From Pseudomarimonas salicorniae (GTDB taxonomy: Bacteria; Pseudomonadota; Gammaproteobacteria; Xanthomonadales; Xanthomonadaceae), in NCBI RefSeq assembly GCF_023156535.1, contig NZ_JALNMH010000006.1, forward strand, positions 62,001 through 126,000: a stretch of DNA of 64,000 bases. The letters run 5' to 3'. The position numbers and the translations under genes were made by a program. This document shows positions 47,403 to 56,762 of this stretch, piece by piece. Each line of letters starts with the position of its first letter. The first letter of the stretch is position 1. The notes beneath the pieces are model-generated. The model was not told the origin of the DNA and did no database searches. It was given only the letters and a program-made list of their open reading frames with translations.

Positions 47403-47741
47403 ATGGACCTGCTCGACTTCCTCATTTCCCCCGCCATGGCCCAGGCGGCCGGGCAGCCGCAGCCCTCGCCCTGGTCGCTGCCGATCATGCTGGTGGTGTT
47501 CTTCGCGGTGTTCTACTTCTTCATCATCCGCCCGCAGAGCAAGCGCGCCAAGGAACACAAGGCGATGCTGCAGGCCATCTCCAAGGGCGACGAGGTGGTC
47601 ACCGCCGGTGGGCTGGTCGGTCGCGTGGACGAGATCGGTGAGGCCTTTATCGGCGTCGAGATCGCCAGCAACGTCAAGGTGAAGGTGCAGAAGCACGCGA
47701 TCACCGCCGTCCTGCCCAAGGGCACGCTCAAGTCCGCCTGA
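47403..47741 (+). CDS. yajC: Sec translocon accessory protein YajC
   Basis: A 112-aa protein with a single membrane helix (about 23-42, IMLVVFFAVFYFFIIRPQSK) and the typical soluble part DEVVTAGGLVGRVDEIGEAF. Joins the SecDF-YajC complex. ATG at 47403, 53 bases before secD; queA-tgt-yajC-secD-secF is the standard order. Confidence 0.96.
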   Translation: MDLLDFLISPAMAQAAGQPQPSPWSLPIMLVVFFAVFYFFIIRPQSKRAKEHKAMLQAISKGDEVVTAGGLVGRVDEIGEAFIGVEIASNVKVKVQKHAITAVLPKGTLKSA

Positions 47742-47794
47742 GGCGGTCCCCGTCGCAACTCTGATGCGGCCCCGGCGGCCGCGATGGATTCGCC

Positions 47795-49672
47795 ATGCTT
47801 GATTTTCCCCGCTGGAAATATGCGCTGGTCCTGATCCTCGGACTGGTCAGCGTGATGTACGCGGTGCCCAACATCTTCCCGCAGGACGACGCGGTGCAGA
47901 TCAGCGGCAACCGCGGCGCCCAGGTCGACGAGGCCCTCAAGGAGCGCGTTCTGGGCACGCTGCAGAAGGCCGACATCGACTTCAAGTCGGTGGCGATCGA
48001 GGATGGCAGCCTGATGGTCCGTCTCGAGACCCCCGAGGCGCAGCTGGCCGCGGCCGACGCCCTGCGCGGCGAGCTGAAGCAGCGCTACAACGTGGCCCTG
48101 AACCTCGCCTCGACCGTGCCCGACTGGATGGAGGCCATCCGCGCCACGCCGATGGTGCTGGGCCTCGACCTGCAGGGCGGCGTGCACTTCCTGATGGAGG
48201 TCGACCAGAAGGCCGCGCTGGAGAAGCGCGAAACGGCCTTCGCCGATGACGTGCGCGCCCTGCTGCGCGACAACGACATCGCCTACACCGAGGTGTCCCG
48301 CGATGAGGGCGGCATCCGCATCGTCCTGCGCAACGCCGAGGACGTCGGCCGGGTAGGGGGCATCATCGGCGCCGAAATTCCCGAGCTGCTGGTCGAGGAC
48401 GGTGGGAGCGAGACCGAGCTGAACGCTCGCATCCGCGAGGCCGACCTCAAGGCCATCGTCGACAACGCGCTGGAGCAGAACATCGGCACCCTGCGCAAGC
48501 GCGTCGACGAGCTGGGCGTCGCGGAGCCGGTGATCCTGCGCCAGGGCGCGACGCGCATCGTCGTGCAGCTGCCGGGCGTGCAGGACACGGCGCAGGCAAA
48601 GAAGATTCTCGGCGCCACCGCGACGCTCGAATACCGCGCCGTGGTCGGCGACGGCGTGGGCTCGGCGATGGAAGCCATGCGCACCGGTCGCGTGCCGCCG
48701 GATGCGCGCCTCTACTATCGCCGCGACCGCGCCGCCGACGGCAGCCAGGTCCCGGTGCTGCTGTCCAAGCGGATCATCGCCTCGGGCGACCAGCTGGTCG
48801 ATGCCAATCCCGGCTTCGACCCGCAGAGCGGGACGCCGATGGTCACGGTGCGTCTGAACAACGTCGGCGGCCAGCGCATGCTCGACTTCACCACCGAGAG
48901 CGTCGGCAAGCCGATGGCGGTGGTCTTCATCGAGCGCGTGCCCGAGACCCGCATGGTCGACGGCAAGGAAGTGCGCACCACCCGGGTCAGCGAGGAGGTG
49001 ATCTCGGTCGCCACCATCAATGGCGTGTTCGGCAAGAACTTCCAGACCACGGGCCTCGAGTCCAGCGCCGAGGCGAGTGAGCTCGCCCTGTTGCTGCGCG
49101 CCGGTTCGCTGGCGGCACCGGTCGATATCGTCGAGGAGCGCGTGATCGGTCCCTCGCTCGGCCAGGAGAACATCGACGCCGGCGTGCGCGCCATCCTGCT
49201 CGGCTTCGCCCTGGTCATGGCGCTGATGGTCGTCTACTACAAGCTGATGGGCGTGGTGGCGGTGTTCGCGCTGTTCATGAACCTGCTCATGCTTTGCGCC
49301 GTGCTCAGCTTCATCGACGCCACCCTGACCATGCCGGGCATCGCCGGTATCGTCCTGACCCTCGGCATGGCCATCGACGGCAACGTGCTGATCCTCGAGC
49401 GCGTGCGCGAGGAACTGCGTGCCGGCAATACGCCAGTGGGGTCGATCAAGGCGGGCTATGAGCGCGCCTGGACGGTCATCCTCGATTCCAACATCACCAA
49501 GCTGATCGCCGCCACCGCGCTGTTCTCCTTCGGCTCGGGCCCGGTCCGCGGGTTTGCCGTGGTGCTGTTCTTCGGCGTGCTGACCTCGATGTTCACCTCG
49601 GTCACGCTGTCGCGTTCGATCGTCACCCTGATCTACGGCGGTCGCAAGAAGATCAGCCGTCTGTCGCTCTGA
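47795..49672 (+). CDS. secD: Protein translocase subunit SecD
   Basis: A 625-aa membrane protein that uses the proton gradient to draw substrates out of SecYEG. One N-terminal helix, a large periplasmic domain with VLGLDLQGGVHFLMEVDQ, and five C-terminal helices including GIAGIVLTLGMAIDGNVLIL and the late GFAVVLFFGVLTSMFTSV. ATG at 47795. Length is normal for gammaproteobacteria. Confidence 0.97.
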   Translation: MLDFPRWKYALVLILGLVSVMYAVPNIFPQDDAVQISGNRGAQVDEALKERVLGTLQKADIDFKSVAIEDGSLMVRLETPEAQLAAADALRGELKQRYNVALNLASTVPDWMEAIRATPMVLGLDLQGGVHFLMEVDQKAALEKRETAFADDVRALLRDNDIAYTEVSRDEGGIRIVLRNAEDVGRVGGIIGAEIPELLVEDGGSETELNARIREADLKAIVDNALEQNIGTLRKRVDELGVAEPVILRQGATRIVVQLPGVQDTAQAKKILGATATLEYRAVVGDGVGSAMEAMRTGRVPPDARLYYRRDRAADGSQVPVLLSKRIIASGDQLVDANPGFDPQSGTPMVTVRLNNVGGQRMLDFTTESVGKPMAVVFIERVPETRMVDGKEVRTTRVSEEVISVATINGVFGKNFQTTGLESSAEASELALLLRAGSLAAPVDIVEERVIGPSLGQENIDAGVRAILLGFALVMALMVVYYKLMGVVAVFALFMNLLMLCAVLSFIDATLTMPGIAGIVLTLGMAIDGNVLILERVREELRAGNTPVGSIKAGYERAWTVILDSNITKLIAATALFSFGSGPVRGFAVVLFFGVLTSMFTSVTLSRSIVTLIYGGRKKISRLSL

Positions 49673-49687
49673 CCCAGGACCCTGGAC

Positions 49688-50668
49688 ATGGAATTCTTCA
49701 ATCCCAAGAGCAATGTCAACTTCATGGGGATCCGCCGGGTGACGGTGTGGATCGCCATCGCATTGATGACGATCTCGATCATCTCGCTGGCGACCCGCGG
49801 CCTGAACTTTGCCCTCGACTTCACCGGCGGCACCCTGGTCGAGGTGGTCTACGACCAGCCGGTCGAGCAGGCCGATGTATCCGGCAAGCTGCAGGCGGCC
49901 GGGGTCGAAGGGGCGATCGTGCAGCGCTTCTCGACCACCAACTACTCGATCCGGCTGTCACCCGAAGCGGTCGAGCGCCTCGGCGCGGATGCTGCCGACC
50001 TTGGCGAGTCGAGCCTTGATGGCCGCAACGCGGCGGTCGGGCAGAAGATCCTCCAGGCGCTTGCGGTGGAGGGGAACCCGGTCGAGATCAAGCGCAGCGA
50101 GTTTGTCGGCCCGCAGGTTGGCGCCGAGCTGGCCTACAACGGCATCGTCGCGGTCTTCGTGGTGTTGGCTGGCATCCTGATCTACATCGCGCTGCGCTTC
50201 GAGTGGAAGTTCGCGGTGGCGACCGTGGTCGGCGAGATCCACGACGTGATCGTGACCCTCGGCTTCTTCTCCCTGCTCGGTCTCGACTTCGACCTCACCG
50301 TGCTGGCGGCGATCCTCGCGGTCGACGGCTACTCGGTGAACGACAAGATCGTCGTCTTCGACCGCGTCCGCGAGCTGTTCCGCTCGACCCGCAAGGCGCC
50401 GCCGACCGAGATCCTCAACATCGCGGTCAACGAGACGCTGTCGCGCACCATCATGACTTCGTTGACCACCCTGCTCACCGTGGTCGCGCTCTACGTGTTT
50501 GGTGGCCCGGCGCTGGAGGGCTTCTCGCTGGCCCTGATCGTCGGCATCATCGTCGGCACCCTGTCGTCGATCTTCTTCGCCTGCCCGGTCGTGCTGGCGC
50601 TTGGCGTCACCAAGCAGGACCTGCTGCCGCGGGCCAAGGACGAGGCCGAGCTGGCCCGCCGTCCCTGA
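49688..50668 (+). CDS. secF: Protein translocase subunit SecF
   Basis: A 326-aa partner of SecD with six helices. ALDFTGGTLVEVVYDQPVEQ is the SecF N-terminal periplasmic signature, YIALRFEWKFAVATVVGEIH and GYSVNDKIVVFDRVRE are conserved helices. ATG at 49688, 15 bases after secD; a terminator follows. Confidence 0.97.
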   Translation: MEFFNPKSNVNFMGIRRVTVWIAIALMTISIISLATRGLNFALDFTGGTLVEVVYDQPVEQADVSGKLQAAGVEGAIVQRFSTTNYSIRLSPEAVERLGADAADLGESSLDGRNAAVGQKILQALAVEGNPVEIKRSEFVGPQVGAELAYNGIVAVFVVLAGILIYIALRFEWKFAVATVVGEIHDVIVTLGFFSLLGLDFDLTVLAAILAVDGYSVNDKIVVFDRVRELFRSTRKAPPTEILNIAVNETLSRTIMTSLTTLLTVVALYVFGGPALEGFSLALIVGIIVGTLSSIFFACPVVLALGVTKQDLLPRAKDEAELARRP

Positions 50669-50693
50669 TCCATCCGACAGAGTCTGATCCGAG

Positions 50694-50724
50694 CGGGGCG
50701 GCCAAACGGCCGCCCCGTTTCGTT
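50694..50724 (+). terminator. Rho-independent terminator after secF
   Basis: Perfect 10-bp stem CGGGGCGGCC / GGCCGCCCCG around AAAC, followed by TTTCGTTT. It closes the queA to secF operon 26 bases after the stop. Confidence 0.88.
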
Positions 50725-50994
50725 TGCGCAGGCGGATCCTTCAGCCAGCGAGCGCACCGCTTCCCGGCTCCGATGGCCGAAGGCGCTCCGCCGAATTTTC
50801 ATGGGGCGCCCGGTGCGTCGTTCTCTCGCTTTCTGGTGTCCAGACAGGGACGTCCGACTGAGGGAGCGCACATGGGCGCGACCGCGGCGAGTCCGCGGTG
50901 GCCTAGAACCGGGGAGATCCCTGGCGCTGCGGTCGCGGGCAAGCCCGCTCCTTCAATCGCGCCTCGTTGCGAAGCCGATCGCGCTCTCCAGCGG
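50725..50994. repeat. Intergenic region with a diverged module-2 palindrome (50861-50954)
   Basis: GGGAGCGCACATGGGCGCGA and its distal partner (...GGTCGCGGGCAAGCCCGCTCC) form the module-2 type palindrome with variant ends. No GGGCGCGAAG termini are visible. The gap between convergent secF and the DUF2269 gene holds no coding sequence I can support. Confidence 0.6.
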
Positions 50995-51459
50995 TCACCC
51001 CGGCTTGGCCACCATCAGCCAGAAGATCGCCAGCACGCTGATGAAGGCCGGCCAGCCGAGCGCAAACCACCAGCGCATCAGACGGAAGTACTCCGCGGGA
51101 AGGGCGCCGCCGGTCTCGACGGCGTGACGGGCTAGACGGGCGGCGCGCCACTGCAGCCAGACCACGGGCAGCCAGCAGGCGCCGACCAGGACGAACAGGA
51201 CCAGCGCGGCGCGGATCCAGTACGGGTCGAAGCCGATGCCGAGCCGGTGCATCAGCCACAGCCCGGTTCCGAACTGCACGAGCACCGCCGGGGCGGTGAA
51301 CAGGGCATCGGCCACCACCACCTGTTTCGCCGTCGCGGCAATCACCCGGGCATCCCCGCCGCGGTGCGCCGTCCAGCAGAAGTAGGCGATGCCGAGCCCG
51401 GTGCCGAACAGCAGGGTCGAGCTCAGCACGTGGATCCACTTGACCAGCAGGTAGTCCAT
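50995..51459 (-). CDS. DUF2269 family membrane protein
   Basis: A 154-aa protein with four helices and the family start MDYLLVKWIHVLSSTLLFGT, then FGTGLWLMHRLGIGFDPYWI and a closing FISVLAIFWLMVAKPG. The His in WIHVLSST is typical. ATG at 51459 overlaps the stop of the SDR/DoxX gene (ATGA at 51456-51459 read on the minus strand), so they are coupled. Function unknown. Confidence 0.82.
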   Translation of the reverse strand: MDYLLVKWIHVLSSTLLFGTGLGIAYFCWTAHRGGDARVIAATAKQVVVADALFTAPAVLVQFGTGLWLMHRLGIGFDPYWIRAALVLFVLVGACWLPVVWLQWRAARLARHAVETGGALPAEYFRLMRWWFALGWPAFISVLAIFWLMVAKPG

Positions 51460-52769
51460 CAGCGCGCCCCCGACTGCACCCAGAGCACCGCCAGCGCCGG
51501 CAATACCAGAAGATTCTTGATCAGGCCGCCCAGCGGATCCAGCCAGAGCGCGGGCAGCAGCAGGCCGAAGCCCAGCGTGTAGCCCAGCACGCTGACGATC
51601 ATCAGGGCGATGGCCGCGCGTGGTCGCCAGCCGCTGGCCAGCCACAGGGCCAGCAGCAGGTCGAGCAGGCCCGTGGCGCGGGCCAGGGCCACCGGCATCA
51701 GCGCGGCCAGGGGAGTGCCCGCCACCAGGCTCTCGATCTGTGCGGCCGGGGTCAGCAGGCCGGCCGCCGCCGAAACGGCCCATAGCAGTATCGTGGCCCA
51801 GCGCAGCGGCGTCGCCAGCAGGACAAGGCCGGCGTGCCAGCGGTCCTGGGTCTGCGCCGGCTGATCGGCCAGCCGCTCGGACAGGGCCCATGGGCGGTGG
51901 ACAAAGGCCGCCTCCGTGCGCGAGGCAGCCTCGGGCGCCAGCGTGTTGCCGCGCTCCAGCATGCGCCAGATCGTCGCGTTCATCGGTCCGCTGCCCCAGC
52001 GCTCGGACAGGGTCACCGCTGGCGCCACCAGCCAGCGCGGCACCGACAGGCAGTGCGCCTCGCGGCGTCCCAGCAGCCAGCCGCGCCAGGCGAGCAGGTA
52101 GTCGCGAAAGCGCAGCACCTCGGGCCCGCCGCAGTCGAACACGCCGCGCTGGCTGCCGGCCAGGGCCTCGCAGACCAGCTCGGCCAGATCCTCGGCGGCC
52201 ATCGGCTGCAGCTGCTGCCCACCGCCGGCCGGAAGCAGCAGGCCGCCCGGCAGGGCGGCCAGCGCACGCAGCAGGGAGGTGCCACCGTGGCTGCCGCGGG
52301 TGCTGTAGACCACCGACGGCCGCAGCACGGCCACCGACAGCGGCAGGTCGAGCAGGGCGGCGTCACCGCGATGCTTGGAGGCGATGAACTCGCCGTCGGC
52401 AGGATCGCCCAGCGCCGAGATCTGAACAAGCCGTTTCACCCCCACCTCGACGCAGGCCTCGCCCAGCGCTTGCACCGCATGCTCGTGGACGATGTCGAAA
52501 CGGTTGTCGCCACGCTCGCGGAGGATGCCGGCGGTGTTCACCACCGCATCAACGCCGCGCAGCAGGGGTAGCCAGTCGGCCGCTGTGCTCAGCCGGCGCA
52601 GGTCGACCTGCCGCTGCGCTTCGAGGGCCGGCGGCCCGCGCCGGCCCTCGATCACCCGCCAGCCGGCGCGGCGCAAACGCGCCGCCACCAGGGCCCCGAT
52701 GAACCCGTTCGCGCCCAGCAGCAGCACGCTGCCCGGCGCCTCGGCAGCGGCGCGGTTCTCGTTCGACAT
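51459..52769 (-). CDS. SDR-family NAD(P)-binding protein with C-terminal DoxX-like membrane domain
   Basis: A 436-aa fusion. Residues about 13-250 form an atypical short-chain dehydrogenase: VLLLGANGFIGALVAARLRR with the dinucleotide loop (GANGFIG), then VDAVVNTAGI and KHRGDAALLDLPLSVAVLRP; the Tyr of a YxxxK is replaced, so catalysis is doubtful and NDUFA9-like binding is possible. Residues about 300-436 carry four helices of the DoxX-like type. ATG at 52769. Role in membrane redox is inferred. Confidence 0.83.
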   Translation of the reverse strand: MSNENRAAAEAPGSVLLLGANGFIGALVAARLRRAGWRVIEGRRGPPALEAQRQVDLRRLSTAADWLPLLRGVDAVVNTAGILRERGDNRFDIVHEHAVQALGEACVEVGVKRLVQISALGDPADGEFIASKHRGDAALLDLPLSVAVLRPSVVYSTRGSHGGTSLLRALAALPGGLLLPAGGGQQLQPMAAEDLAELVCEALAGSQRGVFDCGGPEVLRFRDYLLAWRGWLLGRREAHCLSVPRWLVAPAVTLSERWGSGPMNATIWRMLERGNTLAPEAASRTEAAFVHRPWALSERLADQPAQTQDRWHAGLVLLATPLRWATILLWAVSAAAGLLTPAAQIESLVAGTPLAALMPVALARATGLLDLLLALWLASGWRPRAAIALMIVSVLGYTLGFGLLLPALWLDPLGGLIKNLLVLPALAVLWVQSGAR

Positions 52770-53377
52770 GCGCCGATAATGCCTGCGCCACGGCCTTCGC
52801 CACAGCCCCCGGCGACCAGCGCGCCGAACTCCCGGGCCGCGACCGCGGCGCTGCGGTTCCGCCACCGACCGAGGTGAACGTGCATCCCGGCGGTCGCGGG
52901 TGAGACCGCTCCTGCAGAGGATCAGTGGTCGTGTGGATCGGGATGGAAGGCCTGCATCGGGCGCGAAGAAGACGTTCCGCGGATGCCGCATGTAGCCAGC
53001 TTGCTGGCGATAGGCGCCCCGGACGGGATGATCGCCAGCAACCTGGCTCCTACACGCAACGGCGCTGACAGGTCCGGTTCGCGCCCGTCTGGCGCGTTTG
53101 AACCCCGCCCTCTTCGCCCCCATTCCCGCCATTCAACGAGACCCGACTGTGGGCGCGTCCTTGGGCGCGACCGCAGCGCTACGGATTCACCACAGACTGG
53201 ATCCAGCGCGGATCCCCGCGGTCGCGCCCAAGGGCACTCCCACAGAAGACGCGGGGGTTCGAGGTACCGAGGTGAAAGCGAACTCTGCGCCGCTGCTTGC
53301 CTTCGCGCCACCGATACGACACAGCCCCCGGAGCCACCTCCGGGGGCTGTGCGGTGACACGGTCGACGGGCGCCGCA
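52770..53377. repeat. 608-base intergenic region with composite palindromic element (52959-53289)
   Basis: A diverged module-2 palindrome lies at 52816-52915. The composite element follows: terminus 52959-52977 (GGGCGCGAAGAAGACGTTC), module 1 at 52991-53054 with a shortened left arm, a linker with the conserved CGCTGACAGGTCCGGTT, module 2 at 53148-53244, and a decayed terminus at 53271-53289. Module 3 is missing. No supported coding sequence. Confidence 0.72.
53320..53351 (-). terminator. Hairpin just after the PhoX gene
   Basis: A perfect 13-bp stem (CACAGCCCCCGGA / TCCGGGGGCTGTG, loop of 6) starts 27 bases after the phosphatase stop on the minus strand. There is no clear U-run after it, so intrinsic termination is likely but not certain. 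Confidence 0.65.
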
Positions 53378-55390
53378 TCAGGTGCCGATGATGCCGCCGT
53401 CATCCTTGGTGACCACCACGGTCGCCGAGCGCGGGGGCGCGTTGCCGAAGTCCGGCCAGAACTCGTTGCCGCCGCCTTCGCCCGGGTGCTGGATGTTGAC
53501 GAAGACGCTGCGCAGGTCCGGGGTCATGGTGATGCCGGTCACCTCGCAGCCCGAGGGGCCGACCAGGAAGCGGCGGATCTCGCCGCTGACCGGGTCCGCC
53601 GCCAGCATCTGGTTGTTGCCGAACGGGCCCTCGCGCAGCTGGCCGCCGCTCATGTCGGTCTGGATCCAGAGCAGGCCGCCGCGGTCGAACCACAGGCCGT
53701 CCGGGCTGGCGTGGATGCTGTCGGCGCCGAGCTTGCGGCTGCCCCCCTGGCCGGGCAGCACGGCGCTGTCGGTCTCGGTGCCGGAGAGCACGAAGATCTC
53801 CCAGCTGAATCCATCGGCGGCGTGATCGTCGTTCTCCGGGCGCCAGCGCAGGATGTGGCCAAAGGCGTTCGGGCCGCGCGGATTGGCCGCGTCCACCGCA
53901 TTCGCGGCGCGGCGGCTGTTGTTGGTCAGGGTGAAGTAGACCTCACCCGAGACCGGATCCACCGCGCCCCACTCGGGGCGGTCCATCTTCGTCGCCTCGA
54001 GCAGGTCGGCGGCCAGGCGCGTGTTGAGGATCACGTCGCCCTGGTCGGCAAAGCTCACGCCGGCCGCGGCAGCGGCGGCCTGCAGGTCCGGGTTGGCGAT
54101 ATCGACCGCCATCCAGCGCCCGGTGCCATCGTCGTTGAACCGCGCGACATACAGGGTGCCGCTGTCCAGCAGGTCACGCGAGTTGCCCGACATCAGCGGC
54201 ACGTAGGGCTGGCGCGAGACGAAGCGGTAGATGTACTCGTTCTGCGCATCATCGCCCGAGTAGCAGACCACCGGACGGCCGGTGCGCGGCGGGGCGAACC
54301 AGCAACCCTCGTGGCCGAAGCGGCCGAGCGCCGTGCGCTTCTTCGGCACCGAGTTCGGATCGAAGGGATCGACCTCGACGATGTAGCCGAAGGTGTTCGG
54401 CTCGTTGCGGAAGTCGCCGCTGGCGCTGCTGGCCTTGGCGCGGGCGTCGAAGCGCTCCTGCGCGGTGTCCCAGCCATAGCGGCTGTTGCCGCTGGGGACG
54501 CCATAGCGGCTGTGCTCGCGAGGGCGCGTCTCGTCGCGGTTGGAGAAGTAGCCGGCCCAGTTCTCCTCGCAGGTCAGGTAGGTGCCCCAGGGGGTGACGC
54601 CGTGGCCGCAGTTGTTCAGCGTGCCGCGGGTCCGGGTGCCGTCGCTGCTGAACTTGGTGCGCACCTTGGCGTGCCCGCGCACCGGTCCGGTCAGCTCCAT
54701 CAGGGTCTCGCCGGTGATCCTCCGGTTGAAGGCGCTGTCGACCCGCTGCCAGCCGGATTCGCCGCGGGCCACTTCCAGCACCGAGATGCCGTGGGCGGCG
54801 ATTTCCTTGGCGACCTCGGCCGCCGGACGCTTGCCGTCGACCACGCTGGGGCCGTTCGGGTGCAGGGCGTCATCGTCGATGTACTCATGGTTCATCACCA
54901 GCAGGCCGCGCTCGCTGCTGCTCTGGCCGCCGCGCAGGGGGAAGAAATGCATGCCGTCGTGGTGCATGCCGATCTGCTGCGCCTGCTCGGCCGCGCTGTT
55001 GCTGCGGTCGATCTTGAACGCCGGGCCGTTGGAGAACAGCGGCTCACCCCAGCGGCAGATCACCTGGGCGGTGTAGCCCGGCGGCACCGTGATGGTGTTG
55101 TCGCGGTTGACCGCGATGGCCGGGAACGCGGGGCGCAGCGCCAGCGACTTGATCTCTTCCGCGCTGAAGGCATGCCCACCGTCCAGCGCCGCCGCCACAC
55201 CTGTCGCCAGCTTCGCGCTGACCGGCGCCGCCACGCCCACCGCGGCCGCCGCGGCCGTACCCTGCAGGAGCTTCCGACGGGTCTGGTTCACCCGCAGCAC
55301 ATCGCTGAAGTGGCGGTTGCGGGAGGGGTTGCAGTCCTCGATCTCGAAATCGGTGGAGGCGTTGTACGGGCTGTCCTGGCGCTCGGTCAT
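53378..55390 (-). CDS. PhoX family (DUF839) phosphatase, Tat-exported
   Basis: A 670-aa protein. The N-terminus has a long leader, then a twin-arginine signal (NQTRRKLLQGTAAAAAVGVA, about 36-55), as in PhoX. The mature part carries the DUF839 beta-propeller pattern: LLVMNHEYIDDDALHPNGPS, NNCGHGVTPWGTYLTCEENW, GRFGHEGCWFAPPRTGRPVV, YIYRFVSRQPY and late SPDGLWFDRGGLLWIQTDMS. PhoX enzymes bind calcium and iron and release phosphate outside the cytoplasm. I placed the start at 55390 (MTERQDS); an upstream extension to 55498 is possible. Confidence 0.9.
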   Translation of the reverse strand: MTERQDSPYNASTDFEIEDCNPSRNRHFSDVLRVNQTRRKLLQGTAAAAAVGVAAPVSAKLATGVAAALDGGHAFSAEEIKSLALRPAFPAIAVNRDNTITVPPGYTAQVICRWGEPLFSNGPAFKIDRSNSAAEQAQQIGMHHDGMHFFPLRGGQSSSERGLLVMNHEYIDDDALHPNGPSVVDGKRPAAEVAKEIAAHGISVLEVARGESGWQRVDSAFNRRITGETLMELTGPVRGHAKVRTKFSSDGTRTRGTLNNCGHGVTPWGTYLTCEENWAGYFSNRDETRPREHSRYGVPSGNSRYGWDTAQERFDARAKASSASGDFRNEPNTFGYIVEVDPFDPNSVPKKRTALGRFGHEGCWFAPPRTGRPVVCYSGDDAQNEYIYRFVSRQPYVPLMSGNSRDLLDSGTLYVARFNDDGTGRWMAVDIANPDLQAAAAAAGVSFADQGDVILNTRLAADLLEATKMDRPEWGAVDPVSGEVYFTLTNNSRRAANAVDAANPRGPNAFGHILRWRPENDDHAADGFSWEIFVLSGTETDSAVLPGQGGSRKLGADSIHASPDGLWFDRGGLLWIQTDMSGGQLREGPFGNNQMLAADPVSGEIRRFLVGPSGCEVTGITMTPDLRSVFVNIQHPGEGGGNEFWPDFGNAPPRSATVVVTKDDGGIIGT

Positions 55391-55765
55391 GATCCGGTCC
55401 GCTGGCTGGGGAAGGGAATCTGCATGCTCGGCAGGATGCATGACCGTGGCATGGAGCACGGATGTCAGGACGGTGACAGCCCGCCCGCCTCCACACATCG
55501 ATCCGCGCCAGCGCCAGTCACCTCATAGGGTGCGCCTCTGCGCACCGACGTCCGCCACAGAACCACCGACCCGCGGAACCGTTCCGCACGCAGCGATGCC
55601 CTGCCTGACCTCTCCCGGTGGCACGTCCGCGCCGCAGCCCCCGCCTGCCTCCTCCCCCTTGCGTGTCCGCAGGGCGCGGAGGGGGAGGCCGGGAGGCGGT
55701 TTCGCTCCAACCCCGCGTCCCACACATCATTTCGCCGCAGGGTTGAGGCTGCCGATCGGGAAGGT
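55391..55765. repeat. 375-base intergenic region with GC-rich repeat fragments
   Basis: Contains a half module 3 (55527-55550, CATAGGGTGCGCCTCTGCGC) and a palindromic block CCTCCCCCTTGCGTGTCCGC ... AGGGCGCGGAGGGGGAGGCC at about 55647-55692 that recurs at 60502-60545. No supported gene. Confidence 0.55.
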
Positions 55766-56149
55766 CTATGACGCACGCACATGCGCTTGGAGCGCCTTGA
55801 CGACGCTGCTGACAAAGTCGGCTTCATCTTCCCAGACCCCGGCGCGCGCGGTGATGAAGTACAGGGATGCCGCGCCGGCGGGTGCCTGCAGCTCGGGATG
55901 TCGGCTGACCAGAGAATCCAGCGTCTGCTGATAGCGCTGACCGCCAAACGCCTCGATCCGCATCAGGTCTCCGCTGCTGGCTGAGCCTGCAGTGACGAAG
56001 CCGCCTCGCTGGTCGTACCAACAGCGGATGCCGGAAGCCTGCAGGGCAGCCAGGGCGTCGCGTTCATTCAGGTCGTGGCGACGGTCGAACAACACGAAGG
56101 CGCCGGGCAGACGAACCGCGTCGCCGATGGAGTTGATCTGAGAGGACAT
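55766..56149 (-). CDS. Hypothetical protein
   Basis: A 127-aa protein I do not recognise (MSSQINSIGDAVRLPGAFVL ... VVKALQAHVRAS). The sequence has a mixed strand/helix pattern with LFDRRHDLNERDALAALQAS, CWYDQRGGFVTAGSASSGDL and ELQAPAGAASLYFITARAGV. Start 56149 is chosen over 56242, which would extend into the AACAGGGG box region. Divergent from the small coiled-coil gene pair. Confidence 0.5.
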   Translation of the reverse strand: MSSQINSIGDAVRLPGAFVLFDRRHDLNERDALAALQASGIRCWYDQRGGFVTAGSASSGDLMRIEAFGGQRYQQTLDSLVSRHPELQAPAGAASLYFITARAGVWEDEADFVSSVVKALQAHVRAS

Positions 56150-56236
56150 ATCGCCGCCAGACGTTGTGAGAACGACACAAGTATCAGCCAACTGAGGTCC
56201 ATCGCCGAGGGCGGGGGCGAACCTCCGCAGCGGAAA

Positions 56237-56272
56237 CTGCACTCTGACCCCTGTTTCCGACCCCTGTTTCCC
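56237..56272 (-). repeat. Left inverted box of the two-gene module (GGGGTCAGAGTGCA type)
   Basis: Read on the minus strand: AACAGGGGTCGGAAACAGGG then GTCAGAGTGCAG. It has two GGGGTC units, as does the right-hand copy at 57260-57298, in the opposite orientation. It lies about 30 bases upstream of the 56303 start, so it probably also covers the promoter. Confidence 0.75.
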
Positions 56273-56302
56273 GAGGGTGTAGTATGAGGAAAGGACCGAG
56301 CA

Positions 56303-56761
56303 ATGACGGATTCACACGCCGTCCGGCGATCCTCCCCGCGCTTCCTCAGCAGCGCGCTACAGGAAGGCGTCAGCAACATGCCGGATACCATCGAAACATT
56401 CATGGCCACAATCCAAGCCCTTCGCGCCGATAGCGTTCGCGTGTCGCGGCGTTTCGCCCTCATGCAGAACGAAATGAGCGACCTGCGGGAGGCCCTCACG
56501 CATATGGTGGAAGACCTCAAGCAGGAATCCGTCAATATCGAGGACATCGTGTGCGATTGCCGCTTCCTGCTGGCAAAGGCCAGGCAGGGGGCGGAGTCGT
56601 CGGGCGCAGTGGCCTGGGGGCAGTCGCTCCAGTGCGTCGAATCTCGTATCGATGAGATCAGCTATCGTTCGTCGATGATCTACGGATACCTCCTCAGCGT
56701 CGAGTCCAGGCTCGACTTCCCGCGCAAGGGCAACGCCCTTTCCCCCGAGAGGGGAGCCTGA
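56303..56761 (+). CDS. Small coiled-coil protein, hypothetical
   Basis: Up to 152 aa (start 56303), or 127 aa from the ATG at 56378, which has AGGAAGG upstream. The helical core TFMATIQALRADSVRVSRRF, LMQNEMSDLREALTHMVEDL and LQCVESRIDEISYRSSMIYG suggests a coiled coil. No known domain. The stop at 56759-56761 is two bases before the GTG of the next gene. Flanked by inverted GGGGTCAGAGTGCA boxes. Confidence 0.55.
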   Translation: MTDSHAVRRSSPRFLSSALQEGVSNMPDTIETFMATIQALRADSVRVSRRFALMQNEMSDLREALTHMVEDLKQESVNIEDIVCDCRFLLAKARQGAESSGAVAWGQSLQCVESRIDEISYRSSMIYGYLLSVESRLDFPRKGNALSPERGA

Positions 56762-56762
56762 C

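Noticed and set aside
53297-55528. 743-residue plus-strand open frame across the PhoX gene
   Set aside because: Antisense shadow; the minus-strand frame has DUF839 motifs and a Tat signal.
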